Assembly (NCBI RefSeq): GCF_012272695.1
Contig: NZ_CP050902.1
Span: forward strand, 3,410,001 to 3,474,000
Direction: 5' to 3'
Source of the DNA: Nocardioides sp. JQ2195
Lineage (GTDB): Bacteria > Actinomycetota > Actinomycetes > Propionibacteriales > Nocardioidaceae
Length of the DNA: 64,000 bases
Both the position numbers and the translations under genes were made by a program. Below are positions 47,310 through 55,744 of the stretch, in pieces. The notes under the pieces were generated by a model. It was not told the origin of the DNA and made no database searches. It saw only the letters and a list, made by a program, of their open reading frames with translations. The first letter of the stretch is position 1; each line of letters opens with the position of its first letter.

Positions 47310-48203
47310 TCATGCTCTCCATCTTCCGTAGACCGTGGTGGTGTTCACATCGATCGCGGCGCACAACGAGGCCAGGTCGTCCCCTCGGACCTCGGCCATC
47401 GCCCGCACGGTCAGCGGCACCAGGTAGGAGGCGTTCGGCCGTCCTCGCAGCGGGTGCGGGGTCAGGAACGGGGCGTCGGTCTCCACCAGGATCCTGTCCT
47501 CCGGGGTCACCAGCAGGGCGTCACGCAGCGGCTGGGCGTTCTTGAAGGTCACCGTGCCGGCGAAGCTCAGGTGGGCACCTCGTCGCAGGCACTGCTCCGC
47601 GAACTCCGCGTCACCGGAGAAGCAGTGCATCACCCAGCGCTCCGGGGCTCCCTCCTCGTCGATGATCCTCAGCACGTCGTCGTGCGCGTCGCGGTCGTGG
47701 ATCATCAGCGTCTTGCCGAGCCTCTTGGCCAGGTCGATGTGGGCCCGGAACGACGCCTGCTGGGCCTCCCGGCCGCTCTCGTCGGTGCGGAAGTGGTCGA
47801 GGCCGGTCTCCCCCACGGCTCGTACGACGTCGTTCCCGGCCAGTTCCTCGATCTCCTTCAGGGCTTCGTCGAGCGTGCCCTCCGCGGCGAGACGGGGCGC
47901 TTCGTTGGGGTGCAACGCCACCGCGGCCACCAGCTCGTCGTACTGCCCGGCGGCCTCGACCGCCCAGCGTGCGCCCGGCAGGTCGCAGCCGACCTGCACG
48001 ATGCGGGTCACGTTGACGTCCTTGGCTGCCGCGATCGCCTGCTCGGTGCGGAACCAGTCGTCGCCGTCGACGATGTCGAGGTGGCAGTGGTTGTCGGCCA
48101 CCGGGTGCGGCAGCGGCTCGGGCGCCTCCGGACGGGTCAGGTCACGCCGGCTGCCGCTCTTCTCCTCGGTCGTGGCGCGCTTGCGAGTCGGTTCCTCAGT
48201 CAC
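47310..48203 (-). CDS. tatD: TatD-family metal-dependent DNase
   Basis: 297 residues from GTG 48203; the open frame continues to 48398 through repeat DNA and is not used. The metal motif NHCHLDIVDG, GCDLPGARWAVEAA, GETGLDHFRT and HCFSGDAEFAE are present. TatD proteins are 3'-5' exonucleases acting on DNA or RNA with magnesium. Precedes rpfB. Confidence 0.94.
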   Translation of the reverse strand: MTEEPTRKRATTEEKSGSRRDLTRPEAPEPLPHPVADNHCHLDIVDGDDWFRTEQAIAAAKDVNVTRIVQVGCDLPGARWAVEAAGQYDELVAAVALHPNEAPRLAAEGTLDEALKEIEELAGNDVVRAVGETGLDHFRTDESGREAQQASFRAHIDLAKRLGKTLMIHDRDAHDDVLRIIDEEGAPERWVMHCFSGDAEFAEQCLRRGAHLSFAGTVTFKNAQPLRDALLVTPEDRILVETDAPFLTPHPLRGRPNASYLVPLTVRAMAEVRGDDLASLCAAIDVNTTTVYGRWRA

Positions 48204-48330
48204 ACCCTTCACCCTAGAGTCCTCGGTGCCGACCCGCCTGCTCGCGACCGGTCTCGACACACCGACTCGTCCCTCGCCGGCACTCGACCAACGAGATCGA
48301 GGTCGAGGTCGACCAGCGATTCTTGTTCGG

Positions 48331-48368
48331 TGGTCGAGTAGCGAGCGCCAGCGAGCATATCGAGACCC
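48331..48368. repeat. Dispersed GGTCGAG...CGAGACC repeat next to rsmI
   Basis: TGGTCGAGTAGCGAGCGCCA, GCGAGCATATCGAGACCC: near-palindromic, abutting the rsmI stop. A rearranged relative (GGTCTCGACACACC...CACTCGACC) lies at about 48250-48290 in the same gap. Confidence 0.7.
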
Positions 48369-48369
48369 G

Positions 48370-49212
48370 TCAGCGGTGGACGGCGTCGTAGACCTCACGC
48401 TTGGGCACGCCAGCCCGCTTGGCCACGGCGAGGATGGCGTCCTTGCGGGACTGACCTTCCGCCTCGAGGTCGACGACCGCTGCCCGCCACACCTCCGGGT
48501 CGTTGGCCAGCTTCGGCGCCTCGGGCGCGCCCTGGACCACGATGGTCACCTCCCCGCGGATGCCGTCGGCCGCCCACTGGGCGAGCTCGCGCACCCCGCC
48601 GCGGCGTACTTCCTCATAGGTCTTGGTCAGCTCCCGGCACACCGCGCCGGGGCGGTCGTCACCGAATGCGTCGGCCATCGCCGCCAACGCCACCTCGGTG
48701 CGGTGCGGCGCCTCGAAGAACACCATGGTGCGCTGCTCGTCGGCGAGATCCGCCAGGCGCCGTGACCGCTCCCCCGCCTTGCGCGGCAGGAACCCCTCGA
48801 AGCAGAACCGGTCCACCGGCAGTCCGGAGACAGCCAGTGCGGTCAGCACGGCGCTCGGCCCAGGCACGGCAGTGACCCGGATGTCGTGCTCCACCGCGGC
48901 TGCGACCAGTCGGTAGCCGGGATCGGAGACGCTGGGCATCCCGGCATCGGTCACCAGCAACACTCGCTCGCCGGCGAGCAGGGCCTCGAGCAGGACCGGC
49001 GTACGCGCCGATTCGTTGCCCTCGAAGTAGGACACGACGCGACCCGTCAGGGTCACCCCGAGCTCGGAGGTGAGTCGCTTCAGGCGGCGGGTGTCCTCGG
49101 CCGCGACCACGTCCGCGCGGGCGAACTCGGCGACCAGCCGCGGAGGGGCGTCGTCGACCTGGCCGATCGGAGTCGCCGCCAGTACCAGTACGCCGGGTTC
49201 GTGGGTGGTCAC
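48370..49212 (-). CDS. rsmI: 16S rRNA (cytidine-2'-O)-methyltransferase
   Basis: 280 residues. Methylates C1402 of 16S rRNA. LAATPIGQVDDAPPRLVAEF, AAEDTRRLKRL, LVTDAGMPSVSDPGYRL, GPSAVLTALAVSGLP and FFEAPHRTEVAL are family blocks of the tetrapyrrole-methylase fold. Divergent from the mannosyltransferase gene with a 42-bp gap, which must hold both promoters. A repeat directly follows its stop. Confidence 0.95.
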   Translation of the reverse strand: MTTHEPGVLVLAATPIGQVDDAPPRLVAEFARADVVAAEDTRRLKRLTSELGVTLTGRVVSYFEGNESARTPVLLEALLAGERVLLVTDAGMPSVSDPGYRLVAAAVEHDIRVTAVPGPSAVLTALAVSGLPVDRFCFEGFLPRKAGERSRRLADLADEQRTMVFFEAPHRTEVALAAMADAFGDDRPGAVCRELTKTYEEVRRGGVRELAQWAADGIRGEVTIVVQGAPEAPKLANDPEVWRAAVVDLEAEGQSRKDAILAVAKRAGVPKREVYDAVHR

Positions 49213-49254
49213 GCGCCGATCATGTCATCCACCCGCTGCGTAGCATGTCTCCCC

Positions 49255-50907
49255 GTGACCACCCCCCGGCTCCCCAGCGTGAAGGAGCGCTTCCGCCCGC
49301 TGGCCCGGTTGGAGGATCCCCTCATCGGCTGGCTGGCGACCCTGTCGGTCACGGCACTGGCGTTCTTCCTGCGGGTCTGGAAGCTCGGCACTCCTCGGGA
49401 GTTCGAGTTCGACGAGACGTACTACGCCAAGGACGCCTGGTCGATGCTCAACCACGGCTACGCGCGCAACTACGTCGACGACGCCAACGACCAGGTCCTC
49501 GCCGGCACGACCCATGGCATCTGGGACGGCGACGCTCCCTCGATGATCGTCCATCCACCGGTGGGCAAGTGGATGATCGCGCTCGGCGAGAAGGCGTTCG
49601 GGATGGATCCCTACGGCTGGCGGATCGCCTCCGCCGTCGTCGGGGCCCTGATGATCCTGCTGATGTGCCGCCTCGTGCGTCGCCTCACCGGGTCGACCCT
49701 GCTCGGTTGCGTGGCCGGGCTGCTGCTGTGCCTGGACGGCATGCACCTGGTGCTGTCGCGGCTGGCGTTGCTCGACATCTTCCTGGCCTTCTGGATCCTG
49801 GCCGCCGTGACCGCCCTGGTCGCCGACCGCGACTGGACCCGTGAACGGATGGTGCGAATGGTCGAGGAACGCGGGCGCTCCGGGTGGGGCCCGCTCAAGG
49901 GGATGTGGTTCCGTCCCTGGCGCCTGGTCGCCGGGATCTGCTTCGGGCTGGCCATCGGCACCAAGTGGAGCGCGCTCTATCCCCTGGCCGTCTTCGGCAT
50001 CCTGGTCTGGCTCTGGGATGCCGGGGCACGTCGGGCACTCGGCGTCCGTGGAGCCCGGCTGAAGTCGGCGCTCGTCGACGGGGTCCCGGCCTTCGTCCAC
50101 CTGGTCCTGGTCGCCTTCGTGGTCTACGTCGCCTCGTGGACCGGGTTCCTGGTGCACGCGGACCGCTACGAGGAGGCCTTCTCCTCCTCCCAGTACACCC
50201 GGTTCGTCTCGATGGACGACAAGTGCAAGGAGACCACCGACGACTCGAAGAAGTGGTCGACGGCCGACGAGCCGGACGCCCACGGCCTCGGGGAGCTGAC
50301 CCAGTCGCTGCGGTCGCTGGCTTGGTACCACCACGACGTCTATGTCTTCCACACCAACTTCTTGAACTGCAGCACGCACACCTATGAGTCCGATCCGGCG
50401 GGGTGGCTGGTCCTCAACCGCCCGGTGGGCGTGAACGTCGAGAACGACATCAAGCCCGGGGACCAGGGATGCACGGCGGCCGCCGGCAGCAGCTGCCTGC
50501 GGCAGGTCATCCTGCTCGGCACCCCGGTGCTGTGGTGGGCCGGGGCGGTCGCGCTGATCTGGGCGCTGATCGCGTGGGTCGGCAAGCGGGACTGGCGCTA
50601 CGGCTTCGCCCTGGCCGGAGCCCTGAGCCTGTGGCTGCCGTGGGAGCTGAACGACGAGCGCCCGATCTTCTCCTTCTACGCGTCGGCCGCGATGCCCTTC
50701 ATCATCGTCGCGCTGACCCTGGCGTTGGGCGAGATCCTGGGCCGGGAAAGGGGGCCGTCGCGGCGCCGCACGATCGGCACGATCATCACCGGGTCGTTCG
50801 TGATCCTGGTCCTGCTGAACTTCGCGTGGTTCTGGCCGATCTGGACCAACGGGCTGCTGACCCGGTCGGAGTGGCTCGACCGGATCTGGTTCCAGCGATG
50901 GATCTGA
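49255..50907 (+). CDS. pmt: Protein O-mannosyltransferase (GT39)
   Basis: 550 residues from GTG 49255. About ten membrane helices; the first outside loop has the essential Asp-Glu (FEFDETYYAKDAWSML) and VHPPVGKWMIALGEKAFGMD. Transfers mannose from polyprenyl-phosphate-mannose to exported proteins, as Rv1002c does; rsmI-pmt divergence is conserved in actinobacteria. An upstream open extension overlaps rsmI and is not used. Confidence 0.95.
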   Translation: MTTPRLPSVKERFRPLARLEDPLIGWLATLSVTALAFFLRVWKLGTPREFEFDETYYAKDAWSMLNHGYARNYVDDANDQVLAGTTHGIWDGDAPSMIVHPPVGKWMIALGEKAFGMDPYGWRIASAVVGALMILLMCRLVRRLTGSTLLGCVAGLLLCLDGMHLVLSRLALLDIFLAFWILAAVTALVADRDWTRERMVRMVEERGRSGWGPLKGMWFRPWRLVAGICFGLAIGTKWSALYPLAVFGILVWLWDAGARRALGVRGARLKSALVDGVPAFVHLVLVAFVVYVASWTGFLVHADRYEEAFSSSQYTRFVSMDDKCKETTDDSKKWSTADEPDAHGLGELTQSLRSLAWYHHDVYVFHTNFLNCSTHTYESDPAGWLVLNRPVGVNVENDIKPGDQGCTAAAGSSCLRQVILLGTPVLWWAGAVALIWALIAWVGKRDWRYGFALAGALSLWLPWELNDERPIFSFYASAAMPFIIVALTLALGEILGRERGPSRRRTIGTIITGSFVILVLLNFAWFWPIWTNGLLTRSEWLDRIWFQRWI

Positions 50908-50941
50908 GCGGCCAGCCGACGCCAGCACCTGCGGAGCCGTC

Positions 50942-52174
50942 ATGAGTGCGCCTGAACGACCGGCGATGTGGAGCCCCTGGCGTTCGGTGATGGCCTTCGG
51001 GATCGTCAGCCTCGCCGCGGACATGGTCTACGAGGGCATGCGGTCGATGGCCGGTCCCCTGCTCGGCTCCCTCGGAGCCTCGGCACTGACCGTCGGCATC
51101 GTCACCGGTGCCGGTGAGGCCATCGCGTTGGGGCTGCGCCTGGTCACCGGGCGGATGGCGGACCGCTCCGGCAACTACTGGGGCCTGACCTTCTTCGGCT
51201 ACGCGATGACCGCGATCTGCGTGCCCCTGCTGGCGATCACGCCGTTCTTGGGCGTGGCCGGGCTCGGTGTCGCGACCACCCTGATCCTGCTCGAGCGCAC
51301 CGGCAAGGCGGTCCGCTCCCCCTCGAAGTCGGCGCTGCTGGCCCAGGTCGCCAAGCCGGTCGGCCGGGGTCGCGGCTTCGCCGTGCACAAGGCACTCGAC
51401 CAGGTCGGTGCCTTCGCCGGCCCGTTGCTCATCGCTGCCGTCGCCGCCGCGACCGGCCACCTGTGGCTGGCCTTCGCCGTGCTCGCAGTCCCCGGGGTGA
51501 TCTCCCTGGTGCTGCTGGCGCAGGTGCGGCGGCGTACGTCGTTCGCCGAGTCCGCCGTCGACGTGGACGTGCCAGAGCCTGCCGCCGTGGGCCGCCTGCC
51601 CCTGACCTTCCACCTGTTCGCGTCGTCGTGCGCGGCAGGGACCCTGGGCCTGATGACCTTTGGCGTGATCTCGTTCCACATGGTCGATGCCGGTCTGGTG
51701 CACGTGGCCGTGGTGCCCGTGGTCTACGCGATGGCGATGGCCATCGAGGCGGTCGCTGCCCTGGCCACCGGCTTCGCCTATGACCGCTGGCACGCCAAGG
51801 TGCTCTTCGTCCTCCCGCTGCTGATCGCGTTCATCCCGGCCATGGCCCTCGCCGGCAACCTGGGCTGGGTGCTGGCCGGCGTCGCCGCGTGGGGGCTGGC
51901 GACCGGCATCCAGGACTCGACGGTGAAGGCGCTGGTCGCCGACCTGGTGCCGTCGTCGTCGCTGGCCACGGCGTACGGCGTGTTCGCCGCGTTCCAGGGC
52001 GGTGCGGCGTTGCTCGGCGGGGCGTTGTCGGGCGGGCTGTACCGCGACCACCTGGCGGTGTTGGTGGCGCTGGTCGCAGTCCTCCAGGTCGTCTCCTTGG
52101 CACTGCTGGTGACCACGCTCCGCATCGCCCGCGGCCCGGCCTCGGCGGCCCCTGCGCCGGGTGGGCGACAATGA
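50942..52174 (+). CDS. MFS transporter
   Basis: 410 residues with about twelve membrane helices. The loop-2/3 motif is TGRMADRSGNYWGLTFFGYA; ERTGKAVRSPSKSALLAQVA follows TM4. The second half repeats the motif in FAYDRWHAKVLF. The sequence resembles the YfkF/multidrug-like branch of the superfamily; substrate unknown. Starts 34 bp after pmt, possibly the same transcript. Confidence 0.85.
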   Translation: MSAPERPAMWSPWRSVMAFGIVSLAADMVYEGMRSMAGPLLGSLGASALTVGIVTGAGEAIALGLRLVTGRMADRSGNYWGLTFFGYAMTAICVPLLAITPFLGVAGLGVATTLILLERTGKAVRSPSKSALLAQVAKPVGRGRGFAVHKALDQVGAFAGPLLIAAVAAATGHLWLAFAVLAVPGVISLVLLAQVRRRTSFAESAVDVDVPEPAAVGRLPLTFHLFASSCAAGTLGLMTFGVISFHMVDAGLVHVAVVPVVYAMAMAIEAVAALATGFAYDRWHAKVLFVLPLLIAFIPAMALAGNLGWVLAGVAAWGLATGIQDSTVKALVADLVPSSSLATAYGVFAAFQGGAALLGGALSGGLYRDHLAVLVALVAVLQVVSLALLVTTLRIARGPASAAPAPGGRQ

Positions 52175-52202
52175 GCACGACCGGACGTGAAGGAGTCGAC
52201 CT

Positions 52203-52637
52203 GTGAGCACCGAGCACGCGATCGCCATCGCCGCCACCTTCGTCTGGCTCGGCATGGTGCTGGCCATCTCGTTCATCGAGGCGCCCCTGAAGTTCCGGGC
52301 CCCCGGTGTCACCATCCCGCTCGGGCTGGGCATCGGCCGACTGGTCTTCCGGGCACTCAACGCAGTCGAGTCCGTGCTCGCCGTGGTGATGCTGCTGGCC
52401 CTGCTGATCGATCACGAGGAAGGCAGCAAGCTCGCCGTCGCCGCCCTCGCCGCCATCGTGCTGCTCGTGCAGGTGGTCGCCGTCCGACCGTCGCTCACCA
52501 AGCGCAGTGACGCGGTGCTGGCCCGGCCTTCCTCCGATGCTCCCCGGTCCCACCTGCACTGGGTCTATGTGGCGCTCGAGGTGGTCAAGGTGCTGGTCCT
52601 GGTGGCCACCGGCATCATCCTGCTCGCCGAGGTCTGA
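52203..52637 (+). CDS. Four-helix membrane protein, unknown function
   Basis: 144 residues from GTG 52203 with AAGGAG seven bases upstream. Four predicted helices (AIAATFVWLGMVLAISFIEA, VLAVVMLLALLI, AALAAIVLLVQVVAV, VVKVLVLVATGIILLAEV). IEAPLKFRAPGVTIPLGLGI may be a conserved cytoplasmic loop. Function not recognised. Its last 73 bp overlap the end of the convergent PLP-enzyme gene. Confidence 0.75.
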   Translation: MSTEHAIAIAATFVWLGMVLAISFIEAPLKFRAPGVTIPLGLGIGRLVFRALNAVESVLAVVMLLALLIDHEEGSKLAVAALAAIVLLVQVVAVRPSLTKRSDAVLARPSSDAPRSHLHWVYVALEVVKVLVLVATGIILLAEV

Positions 52638-53797
52638 CCCGCCAGCGCCCGGTCGAGGTCGTCCCTGAGGTCCTCGACGTCCTCGAGTCCGATCGAGAGC
52701 CGGACCAGGTTCGCCGAGGGTCGAGCCCGGGGCGCGACCGGTCGGTGCGTCAGCGCCGCGGGGTGCTGGACCAGGGAGTCGACACCGCCCAGTGACACCG
52801 CATGGGTGAAGAGCCGCACCGTGGACGTCATCGCCTCGGCAGCCGCATACCCGCCACGCAGGGCGATCGCCACCATGGCACCGGTGCCGCGCATCTGCGT
52901 CTCGAGCAGGCCGCGGGGGTCGCCGTCGCTGCCCGGGTGGTGCACCCTGTCCACGGCCGGGTGCTGCGCCAGCCACGCGGCCAGCTGCTGTGCGTTCGCC
53001 TGCTGGGCGCGGATCCGGATCGGCAGCGTGGTCAGCCCGCGGTGCAGCAGGTAGGCGCCGAGCGGATGCAGCAGGCCACCGGTGACGGCACGGACTCGCC
53101 TGAGCGCCGCGGCGGTCTCGCTCCCGCAGGCGATCGCGCCGGCGGTCACGTCGCCGTGACCACCGAGGTACTTGGTCGCGGAGTGCAGCGCCATCGACGC
53201 GCCGAGCGCGATCGGGTTCTGCAGGATCGGGGTGGCGAAGGTGTTGTCGACCAGCACCGGCACACCGCCGGCCTGGCCGACCACGTTGCGGATGTCGACC
53301 AGGTCGAGGGTCGGGTTGCCGGGGGTCTCGAGGATCACCAGTGCGGTGTCGGGACGGACACTGGCCGCGACCTGGTCCTCGTCGCAGAACGTCACCTCGA
53401 CGCCGAGCAGGCCGGAGTCGAGCAGGTGGTCCGTGCCGCCGTACAACGGGCGCACCGCGACCACGTGGCGCTGGCCGCTCTGGCCGGTGTGGGCGAGGAT
53501 CGCCGCCGTCATCGCCGCCATGCCGGAGGCGAAGGCCACCGCTTCGTCGGCCTGCTCCAGCTGCGCCAGGGCCGACTCGAAGCGGGCCACGGTGGGGTTC
53601 CACAGCCTCGAGTAGACGTTGCCGCCTTCGGGCAACGGGTGGCCGCCGGTGGCCATCGCCTCGTAGGAATCGCCACCCCGCTCGATGTCGGGCAGCGGGT
53701 TGGTCGAGGAGAGGTCGATGGGCAACGCATGCACGCCGAGCGCCGTGAGGTCGTCACGGCCGCAGTGCACGGCAAGGGAGTCAGGGCGCAGGGACAT
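52565..53797 (-). CDS. Cys/Met-metabolism PLP enzyme (methionine gamma-lyase/cystathionine lyase type)
   Basis: 410 residues from ATG 53797. YSRLWNPTVARFESALAQLE, SGMAAMTAAILAHTGQ, LVDNTFATPILQNPIALGAS and the PLP lysine in HSATKYLGGHGDVTAG place it in the trans-sulfuration family, which cleaves or forms C-S bonds. The reaction (gamma-lyase, beta-lyase or gamma-synthase) cannot be fixed from this. The last 24 residues (SRMMPVATRTSTLTTSSAT) come from the overlap with the opposite gene. Divergent Lrp regulator next door probably controls it. Confidence 0.9.
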   Translation of the reverse strand: MSLRPDSLAVHCGRDDLTALGVHALPIDLSSTNPLPDIERGGDSYEAMATGGHPLPEGGNVYSRLWNPTVARFESALAQLEQADEAVAFASGMAAMTAAILAHTGQSGQRHVVAVRPLYGGTDHLLDSGLLGVEVTFCDEDQVAASVRPDTALVILETPGNPTLDLVDIRNVVGQAGGVPVLVDNTFATPILQNPIALGASMALHSATKYLGGHGDVTAGAIACGSETAAALRRVRAVTGGLLHPLGAYLLHRGLTTLPIRIRAQQANAQQLAAWLAQHPAVDRVHHPGSDGDPRGLLETQMRGTGAMVAIALRGGYAAAEAMTSTVRLFTHAVSLGGVDSLVQHPAALTHRPVAPRARPSANLVRLSIGLEDVEDLRDDLDRALAGQTSASRMMPVATRTSTLTTSSAT

Positions 53798-53899
53798 GAC
53801 TCGATGATCGTGATTCCTGCGATCATTGACCATGGATCTTGCTGATGGCACCGCGAATACCGTTGAATTGGTCAGATCCTGCAACCCCAGTCGCCGGAA

Positions 53900-54397
53900 G
53901 TGGTGTCGATCTTGGTGAAAGCACAGGCCTCCACGGTGGCTCCGCCTGGCCTCGATGGGGTGGACCTCGAGATCCTGCGGGCGCTCTCCGCGGACGCCCG
54001 GCTGACCAACAAGGCGCTGGCCGGTCGCCTCGGGCTCGCGGAGTCCACCTGTGCCTACCGGGTGCGGCAGCTGCGCGAGCGTGGCGTGATCACCGGATCC
54101 ACCGTGCGGCTCGACATGGCCTCCCTGGGTCGGCCGATCCAAGCGATCATCAAGGTCCGCCTCGGCAGCCACAACCAGGCCCACGTGAACAAGCTGTACG
54201 CCGACCTCACCTCCGCGCCCGGCGTACTCCAGGCGATCCACGTGGCCGGGGAGGACGACTTCCACCTGCACGTCGCCGTGGAGAGCTCGGAGGCGCTGCG
54301 GGACCTGGTGCTCGACCACGTCACGATCCACCGCGTCGTCCGGCAGACCGAGACCCAGCTGGTCTTCGAGGTGCGCGACGGTGCAGGGGTGCTGTGA
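53900..54397 (+). CDS. Lrp/AsnC-family regulator
   Basis: 165 residues from GTG 53900 (GGAAG upstream). N-terminal helix-turn-helix (LDGVDLEILRALSADARLTN, LAESTCAYRVRQLRERGVI) and RAM ligand domain (AIIKVRLGSHNQAHVNKLYA, AGEDDFHLHVAVESSEALRD). Divergent from the PLP enzyme across 102 bp, the usual place for a local amino-acid-responsive regulator of such lyases. Confidence 0.9.
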   Translation: MVSILVKAQASTVAPPGLDGVDLEILRALSADARLTNKALAGRLGLAESTCAYRVRQLRERGVITGSTVRLDMASLGRPIQAIIKVRLGSHNQAHVNKLYADLTSAPGVLQAIHVAGEDDFHLHVAVESSEALRDLVLDHVTIHRVVRQTETQLVFEVRDGAGVL

Positions 54398-54450
54398 CCG
54401 CCGAGTTCACAGGACGAGGCCGCAGAGCTCACAGGCCGACGGGCCTCAGA

Positions 54451-54510
54451 GCCGAGGACGTCCCGGCTGGCGCTGGCCGAGGACGTCCCGGCTGGCGCTG
54501 GCCGAGGACG
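54451..54510. repeat. 25-bp tandem repeat (2.4 copies)
   Basis: GCCGAGGACGTCCCGGCTGG plus CGCTG at 54451-54475 and 54476-54500, identical, then ten bases of a third. Follows the Lrp gene and abuts the next inverted-repeat element. Confidence 0.9.
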
Positions 54511-54513
54511 GGT

Positions 54514-54602
54514 GTTCATTTGGGCAGGAAGTTGGGAGCACGCGACACCGGCTCGAGCCTGAGACTCAGGCTTGCCCCAGCGAACCTCCTGCCCAAATGA
54601 AC
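54514..54602. repeat. 89-bp inverted-repeat element
   Basis: Perfect 16-bp terminal arms GTTCATTTGGGCAGGA and TCCTGCCCAAATGAAC enclose 57 bp with an inner CCTGAGACTCAGG hairpin. No coding capacity. Size and ends are those of a small MITE or REP-like unit. Fills most of the 288-bp gap between the Lrp and DUF1015 genes. Confidence 0.85.
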
Positions 54603-54685
54603 GGTACGGCGTCCACGAGCGCGGTGCTCGTTGGCCGGCGGGTGGGTTCGACATCACGGCAACGCAGCAGCCGCTGGCTGATCCG

Positions 54686-55744
54686 TCACCGCACGAAGAC
54701 ACCCGCATAGGGCTTCGGGTCGAAGTAGGTGGTCTTCGGTGGCATCACCTCGCCGAGGTCGGCCACCTCCCGGAGCTGCTGGAGAGTCGGCGGAGCGAGC
54801 ACGAACAACGCTCCCCCGTCTCGGTCACACCTGCTGGTGAGCTCCTCGGGTGGCGTCGTGACCGGAATGCTCTCGATGCGCTCGGTGGCCGAGCCACCGA
54901 CGAGCGGGCCGAAAACGTGGTGCGTCAGCAGAGTGAGGTCGAGGCCGGCCACACCGGAGGGACGGTCCGCCGTGAGCCGGGCCGCCAGCCAGGTGCTGCC
55001 GACGTACACACCCGTGCTCCGGGGCGGCAGCGCGCCGGGCGCGCACTCCGTGACGTCCCAGCGCGCAGCGAGCAGGGCGCGGAGGTGGGAGGCATCGACC
55101 GGGCCGCGGATGCGGCGGCGGAAGGCACTCAGTCGCAGCCCCCGCGGTGGGTAGATGATGCACAGCAGCGCGGCCTCGGCCGGACGGCCGGCCCGCTCCC
55201 ACATCTCAAGACTGGCCGCCACCCGGTGATGGCCGTCTGCGATGTCGTGCACCGACCGGCCGAAGGCCTCGACCAGCAGTGAGCCGGCGGCGTCCGGAAC
55301 CCGCCAGACCGACTGCTGCCATCCGTCGGGGCCGACGAAGTCGAGCACTGGTGGCTCGTCCATGGTCGCCGCCACGAGCCGGTCGACCTCGTCACCGCCG
55401 TCATGCAGGAGCGCCACCAGCTCGGTGCGCCTGGGTACAGCGGCGAAGTGGTCGACGAGTCCCTCGACGCGGGCTCGGTCGACCGCCTCGTGACCGCGCA
55501 CCCGCCCGTCGGCGAAGCCCTCGAGCTCGACGTCGGCGACCACGCCGACGTGTTCGTCAGCACCGCGCCGGAGTCGATAGACGAACAGCCCCTCCACCGG
55601 TGGCTGGTAGTCGTTCCCATCGACTGCGTGCGCCGGGTGGAGCGTGCCGCCGGCGACGAGCGTGTCGGTCATCGGGACGACGTTCCGCGTCGCTGCCTCG
55701 GGACGTGTGACGCGCAGCGCGGCGGGCCGCACGAGGCTGCTCAC
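54686..55744 (-). CDS. DUF1015-family protein
   Basis: 352 residues from GTG 55744. LFVYRLRRGADEHVGVVADV, VRGHEAVDRARVEGLVDHFA, the HDIADGHHRVAASLEMWERA motif and MPPKTTYFDPKPYAGVFVR are characteristic of DUF1015, a family usually linked to serine biosynthesis genes. Reaction unknown. Coupled to the upstream serA-type gene by overlap of its start with that gene's stop. Confidence 0.88.
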   Translation of the reverse strand: MSSLVRPAALRVTRPEAATRNVVPMTDTLVAGGTLHPAHAVDGNDYQPPVEGLFVYRLRRGADEHVGVVADVELEGFADGRVRGHEAVDRARVEGLVDHFAAVPRRTELVALLHDGGDEVDRLVAATMDEPPVLDFVGPDGWQQSVWRVPDAAGSLLVEAFGRSVHDIADGHHRVAASLEMWERAGRPAEAALLCIIYPPRGLRLSAFRRRIRGPVDASHLRALLAARWDVTECAPGALPPRSTGVYVGSTWLAARLTADRPSGVAGLDLTLLTHHVFGPLVGGSATERIESIPVTTPPEELTSRCDRDGGALFVLAPPTLQQLREVADLGEVMPPKTTYFDPKPYAGVFVR

